From the NCBI GenBank assembly GCA_004335835.1, contig RWJK01000259.1:1-64000 (forward strand): a stretch of 64,000 nucleotides of DNA, given 5' to 3'. Both the position numbers and the translations under genes were made by a program. This DNA comes from Scenedesmus sp. ARA3. Its lineage: Eukaryota > Chlorophyta > Chlorophyceae > Sphaeropleales > Scenedesmaceae. The notes beneath the pieces are model-generated. The model did not search any database. It was given only the letters and a program-made list of their open reading frames with translations, and was not told the DNA's origin. Shown piece after piece: positions 58,865 through 64,000 of the stretch (positions within the stretch are counted from its first letter, which is position 1; every line of letters starts with the position of its first letter).

Positions 58865-60146
58865 TAGGGAGTGGTGCTCTGGCAGCAGGCATGGCTCATG
58901 GCTTGCTGTGACTGCATATAGAATGGCTAAGAATTGTGTTTTGTATTGTTTGTGATGTAATGTTGGATGTTATACGAGTGGTGCAGCAGCTGCTGCGACA
59001 AGACATAGGTAGCATGGATATGTCCTGGCCTACGCGTACATCATAGCTGTCAGTGACCAGCCTGGTTAGCAACTTGTAGCTGAGGTGTATTTGGGTTGAG
59101 CCCTGCTGCCGGAAGGCGTTATCTATTGCCTGATCACAGCAGCATTTGTTCTGATTATGTCGAATGTCTTCTAGACATGCTAGCTGCTAGCAGTATAAAA
59201 TTGGTGCAACGTGCAAGCAGGTAGATCATTTCAAGTAGATGCAGCATAATGAGTACTCACATGGCTAGCAGCAGCAGCAGCATGCTGGCCCTGTAAGCAG
59301 CCGCCTGGTGGCAAGTGTCCTGGCCAAGCAGTTGAACTGCAGCCGTGCACGGTGCAGTCAACCGTGCACTCATTTTTTGGTAGCGTGCGCATTGCTTCTC
59401 TGCCCTGGCTTTTGTGTGGGTCGCTGTCATTGCAGCACGCCATGCATGTTGGCGACAGCTGCATCCTTGGTGAACTGCAGTGCCAGTCAGGATTGCTACG
59501 CTGAGTGTAACGTGATTCAACCGAACTGTGATTTGACGCACAAATGCAACTTCAAGTTGGAGCTGGTTTGTTACACACTCCTCATGCATGCTGCCACTCA
59601 GATCCAGTGCACAACCAACACAGCAACAAGTAAACACACAAACAGCGAACAGACAAAGCGACATGCCCAGCAGCGCAGTGCGCATAGAAACCAAGTCATT
59701 AACGCAGGCACCACACTTGATTTGGTGCCACAACCAGTTGGCAAAGAGACCAGTTGTCACGTTAGCAGTGCAGCTGGAAGGGGCTGCTGAAACCAAGCGA
59801 TATCAAACAGCAGCTGTGCCACTACTGTTCGTAACCAACGCACAAAGATAACACGCACAAGGCAACCACAGGCCACCCCATACGTTCCGAACTAAACCGC
59901 ACTGCTGCAGTGCCGCAGTGCGTCAACTCTCACAAGCGGCAAGGCAACTCTGCAAGAGCACGCCTGCAGCTGGCGGCGGCGCAGGCATTGCTGCGGCAGC
60001 CCAGCCCTCTGCGACTGCACACGCCTGCAGCCTCCCAGCTGGAGTGCTGCTGTGCTGCGCAGGCTGCCTGCCCCAGCCGCCTCGCCAGCCAGCTGCGTGC
60101 TCAATCAATCTACTGCTGCTGCTGCTGCTGCTGCTGCAGCTGCTGC
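58865..60146. other. 1.3-kb intergenic region between convergent 3' ends
   Basis: No gene is seen. The MSH6 poly(A) signal TGTAA lies at 58956-58960. A TATAAAA at 59194-59200 has no gene next to it. Open frames in 59250-59850 lack splice sites or family likeness. Confidence 0.5.
58956..58960 (+). terminator. TGTAA poly(A) signal, MSH6
   Basis: TGTAA lies 92 bases after the stop codon. Confidence 0.5.
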
Positions 60147-61280
60147 TCACTTCTGGATGGGCTGGATCTTGAAGTGTGCGCTGATCAGCGAGAACACGAA
60201 GCACTTGAGGTCCTGCGGGGCGGGGACGAAGCAGCACAGCCGCGCATGCAGGGCAGAGGATGGCTGCAGCTGCAGAGCCACGTCTGTGCATGCTCTGACA
60301 GCACTGCATCGCGTCAAGGTGCAAGGCATGCTTGACACAATGCAAACTGCACCGCAGCAACAGGCGCTCCTCAGCGCTGAGGGGACCCGGATCACGCCGC
60401 AGCATGCCCTCCGTGATGCAGGAAGTTGCCTTTGTGTCCGCACTGCCATCTAAAGTGTGATGCACACAGCAGGTCGTACAACACCAGCAACTCGTGCAAA
60501 ACACGTAGTTGAACAAAAGGGCTACCAGCAGGTTGTGACAGACCACAACCAACTGCTCATGTTCACACAGCACATGCCTTTGTCCTGTGCAGCGCTGCCC
60601 GCTGCTGTGCCTGCCGCGCACCTGCACCAGGTAGTAGAATATTCTGAGCCCGTCTGGATCTTTGCTCTGCTGCACCTGGAGCACGGAGCCCAGCTTTGTG
60701 GTGTTGAAGCAGATGTGCTCGCCGTTCATCTTAATCTCCAGCTCCTGCTTGCCCACTCGGTCCGGCATGGGCCAGTTGTTGTCGTCCTCCTTCATGATCT
60801 AAGCTCGCGCGCGTGTTGCATGCACGCAGGCAGCAGCGGGCGGGCACAGGCTGCATGAGGCTCGCCGTGTGCTTGTGCATTGCTGCTGGGAGGGCTGCAT
60901 CATAGTGATACGGCGCTGCAGCAACTTGCACAGCGGCGCCATGCAGCGGCGGCGGCAGCAGCAGCGCTAGCGGCGCCTCACCTCTGCATCCTCAATGATC
61001 CTCTTCAGCTCGTCCAGTACTGCTTGCGAAACGTATGCCTTCTTCCTGATCTCCGTGTCATTCTTGTAGTTTGAGTTGTTCCTGTAGCGCATCTGTACAA
61101 GCAGAGCAAGCATGGGTTGCTGAGCCTCAGCAGCAGCAGTAGCAGCCCATCAGCTGCCCTGAGCTGCCATGGGCACCCACGCACCTCCCCATCTGGCCGG
61201 AACTCAAACTCCAGGAACTCGTGCCCGTACTTGCCCGTGTGGCCTACATAATACCGCAGATAGAACTGACTGTCTGCCAT
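60147..61280 (-). CDS. MAGO: Mago nashi, exon junction complex core subunit
   Basis: Four exons, all phase 0: 61280-61185, 61092-60982, 60798-60622 and 60212-60147, 149 residues, the normal length. The protein forms a dimer with Y14 that locks eIF4A3 onto spliced mRNA upstream of exon junctions. Nearly every conserved stretch is present: [102 protein letters not shown] and the end HFKIQPIQK. The high conservation also confirms the splice model used across the window. It is divergent from the site-1 protease gene. Confidence 0.98.
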
Positions 61281-62061
61281 GTCTGCACCTGCTCTCTGCT
61301 GTCTGTGCCGAGCAAAGCTGCAGGGCAGCCCCGCAGAAAAGGCCGCGGTGTTATTTTACTATATCACAAGACGCTGTTGTTGTGGAGCTACGATGTAGTG
61401 AGGTGTGGAGGGAAGGTGCTGCCTGGCTGCTGTGGCAAGATACAGTCTCCTAATGATCTATTACGGTTCACAAGTAAGCGATCAATGCCTCTGGGCGCGA
61501 TCGGATGAGCAGCGAGGTAACACAACAAGGAACGAGGGAGGTTTAATTTTTGAGCGGCCTTACGCCTTGGCGACCAAACTCAGCATCTATTTCGCAACTA
61601 CGACGAATGTTTGAGCATTGAAACTCCATTGTGTTGACCTTCAAGCGCTCAGCACGAGCCAGTTAAGCTATCTCTCTACCGTTTTGTAGCTCTGCCTTGT
61701 TCAGAAGCTTTTGCTCTCGGTTTTATGTGTTTTGATCGTCATCTGCGACAAACTACGATGCTGTGACATAGCAGCAGTAGCCAACCACTCTGAGCTTCTC
61801 CCTGAGGTGAGTGCTGCGCCTGGTTGTTGCAGTAATGCCTATGAATCGCAATTTCTGCGCATATTGTTGGTTAATCTATCATGCCTAGAGGGCTGGGGAA
61901 GGTCTGCACACTCAAGGACTGCTGTCGGGTACAGCAGGCAGTTGCAGAAGTTGCGTATGAACTGTGCTGCTTGCTGATGCAGGGCACTGTGCACAGCAGG
62001 GCTGCAGCAGTCTAGGCATGCCGCTGGCAAACCAATAAGCATACGTCAGCAGCAGCTGGCC
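61281..62061. promoter_or_regulatory. Divergent promoter region, MAGO / site-1 protease
   Basis: 781 bp between the two divergent start codons. The sequence is lower in CAG repeats than the genes; no clear core promoter element is seen, and no further gene. Confidence 0.45.
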
Positions 62062-64000
62062 ATGCGGTACAGGTATATGCTGGTGCTGCCCCTGCTGTTG
62101 GCACTGTCCCAGCTGGCGGTTGGCAGCTGCCACAGCAGTCATGCAGCCCAACAGCAGCAAGAGCAGCAACTCCAGCAGTGTCCACAGCAGGCTTTGAACA
62201 GCTATGCTGCTGACCTTCAAATGGGGCTGGCTAGTGCCAGCTGCCCAGCACAGCTGCATCCTGCAGCAGAGGCACCTGCCACGGCAGCGTCTGCAAATGG
62301 CATAGCAGCAACCAACAACACACAGCATATGAAAGCTCAGCAGATACATAGCGGCAGCACAGAAGGCAGCAGAAATGCGGGCAGCGACAGCCAAGGCGCT
62401 GAGCAGCAGTGCAGAGGCAACGGGGACTGCAACTGGCAGACGTGTATTGTGCGCTTTGCTGAATACAAGATGCTGTCAGAGCATAAGCAGGCACTGGGAA
62501 AGGTGAGCACAGCCATGCTCTGCCAGGCCCACTCTGGGCGCGTGTGCCACGTCTGTTGTGCAACCAGCAATATCACACGGTGGTTGTGGCGTTCATGCAT
62601 GCACATCACGCGATTACAGCACCTGCGAGAAAGAAACATCATATACCTCTATCCCTGCACGAGCATGCATGCACGCTAGCATATGCTTGCTCACCTAGAC
62701 TCTGTCATGGCTGTGCAGCAGGAACTGGCTTTTAAGACTACGCAGGTGCATTACATGCGGTGCTTCGTGCCGGCTCCTGCTGTTTCCTGCAGGCACTCGC
62801 GCACCTGCAGCAGCACTGGGCCTGGCTGGAGCGCCCTAACAAGGCAGCACTGCAGCACCCCTCGGACTTTGCGCTGCTGTCGGTGGCGCCGCTGCAGCTG
62901 CAAGTGCTGCGCGCAGCGCTGCAGCAGGTGTCTGGTTTCCGTGACATGCACCCTGACAGGCGCATCCGCGGCCTGCTCAACTGGCAGCCAGAGGGCGAGC
63001 TGGCGGCAGCATTCAGCAACGTGCAGCAGCAGCAGCAGCACCATCCAGCATTGCGGACACAGCCGGAGCGGTTGCGCATGCAGCAGGAGCCGGACTTCGG
63101 GCGGCAGCTGCAGCGCTCGCTGCTGGCAGATGCAGAGCAGCAAACCAAGCAGCAGCCAGCAGAGCAGCAGCAGCAGCAGCAGCATCAAGGCCCGCCACCT
63201 GCTGCTGGCAGTAGCTCAGGTGTCAGCCCACCTGCTGATGCTGATGAGGATGCAGACAGCATATGGACTGTGAGCAAGCCGCCCGGCCGCCTGACCACCA
63301 AGCCAACAATCGGTCTAGACCCGCGCAACCCAGCTGACAGGGAGGACAGCTTGGGCCGTGAGGAGCTGCGCAGGAGCAGCAGGCGGCGCAACCTGCTGAG
63401 CAGCAGCTGGCAGCGTTTGTTTGGCAGCAGCAGTGGTGCGGCCGATCAGCAGCGGCAGCAGCAGGGGCAGCGAAAGCTGGGCCGCAGCCTGACTGCCGCG
63501 GCTGATGCTGTGACTGTGCTGCTGGAGGCTGGGAAGCTGTGGGACCAGGGCTACAGCGGCAAGGGCATCAAGGTGTGTGTGGCGCTACTGCTAAACGAGG
63601 CCTGTTGCTGAGTAATTCTGATCTGATTTGAGGGCCAGTGCAGGGGTTATTGACGCGGGAGCGCGCTTGTCGCAGATGTGTGCATGAGGCAGCTGCACGG
63701 CGCTCGCCCAGGTGGCAGGGGCGCCCACGCATAGCAACAGTTGCTCGTGCATGCTGCCGCCCCCTGCAGGAAGCTGCCTGCTCTCTGCATAAGCCCTTGT
63801 CGTGCACTGCGGCTCACCATAACACACTGCTGTTGACGCCTCATCTGCGCATGCACCCTCCCTCCCCTTCCCCGGCCCAGGTGGGCGTGTTTGACACCGG
63901 CATCCGTGAGGGCCACCCGCACATCCGCCACATCAAGGAGCGCACCAACTGGACGCACCAACAGAGCCTCAGCGACGGCCTGGGCCACGGCAGCTTTGTG
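62062..64000 (+). CDS. Site-1 protease (subtilisin-type, S1P/SKI-1), 5' part
   Basis: Three exons are seen, all phase 0: 62062-62502, 62793-63572 and 63881 onward, cut by the window edge. Site-1 protease is a Golgi serine protease that, with site-2 protease, releases membrane-bound transcription factors. The first 22 residues are a signal peptide ([19 protein letters not shown]). The prodomain region includes [19 protein letters not shown] and a Gln/Ala-rich insert of about 40 residues. The catalytic domain begins [20 protein letters not shown] with the catalytic Asp, then [12 protein letters not shown] and DGLGHGSFV with the catalytic His. The Ser and the membrane anchor lie beyond the window. 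This match to MBTPS1 is close enough to prefer S1P over other subtilases. Confidence 0.9.

Noticed and set aside
1..64000. Prokaryote-type systems (defence islands, biosynthetic clusters, phage)
   Set aside because: All recognisable genes are eukaryotic and intron-rich, and their neighbours are functionally unrelated.

Overview
The window is nuclear DNA from a green alga, most likely a chlorophycean. Almost every gene is split by many short GT-AG introns. The set of genes is eukaryotic (MSH6, Mago nashi, UMP synthase, ribosomal P1, site-1 protease, an FG nucleoporin). Several genes are of plant/plastid type (LIKE-COV, a plastid-type cis-prenyltransferase, a short PPR protein), and TGTAA, the classic chlorophycean poly(A) signal, follows many stop codons. 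CAG/CTG triplet runs saturate exons, where they give poly-Gln, poly-Ala or poly-Ser, and also introns, where they often run straight into the 3' splice site. I cannot name the species from the sequence.

I rebuilt 16 genes by requiring intron phase, splice sites and protein family to agree. In order: (1) 46-1326 +, 3' end of an unrecognised Ala/Gln-rich protein; (2) 4710-2362 -, a Pro/Gln-repeat protein with a SUMO-interacting-type motif; (3) 7995-6489 -, cis-prenyltransferase; (4) 11573-8420 -, PRC-barrel-like protein; (5) 12048-13337 +, ribosomal stalk protein P1; (6) 16703-15280 -, an unrecognised membrane protein; (7) 16745-20348 +, a membrane-anchored protein with a large beta-rich C-terminal domain; (8) 22117-24021 +, a conserved type I membrane protein; (9) 28056-24875 -, a NUP50-like nucleoporin with a Ran-binding domain; (10) 30054-28606 -, a short PPR protein; (11) 30368-34425 +, UMP synthase; (12) 35191-38669 +, an animal-type inward-rectifier K+ channel (Kir); (13) 43270-39847 -, a possible sperm-tail PG-rich (SHIPPO-like) protein; (14) 46760-44092 -, LIKE-COV (DUF502) protein; (15) 47239-58864 +, MSH6; (16) 61280-60147 -, Mago nashi. 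The 5' part of a site-1 protease gene (62062 onwards, +) runs off the right edge.

The genes do not form a pathway; this is ordinary euchromatin. Neighbours often stand head to head and probably share promoters (4/5, 6/7, 10/11, 14/15, 16/site-1 protease). One such pair has only 41 bp between start codons.

The most interesting signals are the Kir channel, which has a 14-nt microexon and an Asp at the rectification-controller position. There is also a 1.36-kb MSH6 intron made largely of a degenerate minisatellite, and a UMP synthase intron carrying repeated copies of its own 5' splice-site region. A 73-bp perfect repeat occurs in two intergenic regions 12.3 kb apart. I saw no prokaryote-type system, CRISPR array, rRNA, tRNA or intact transposon.
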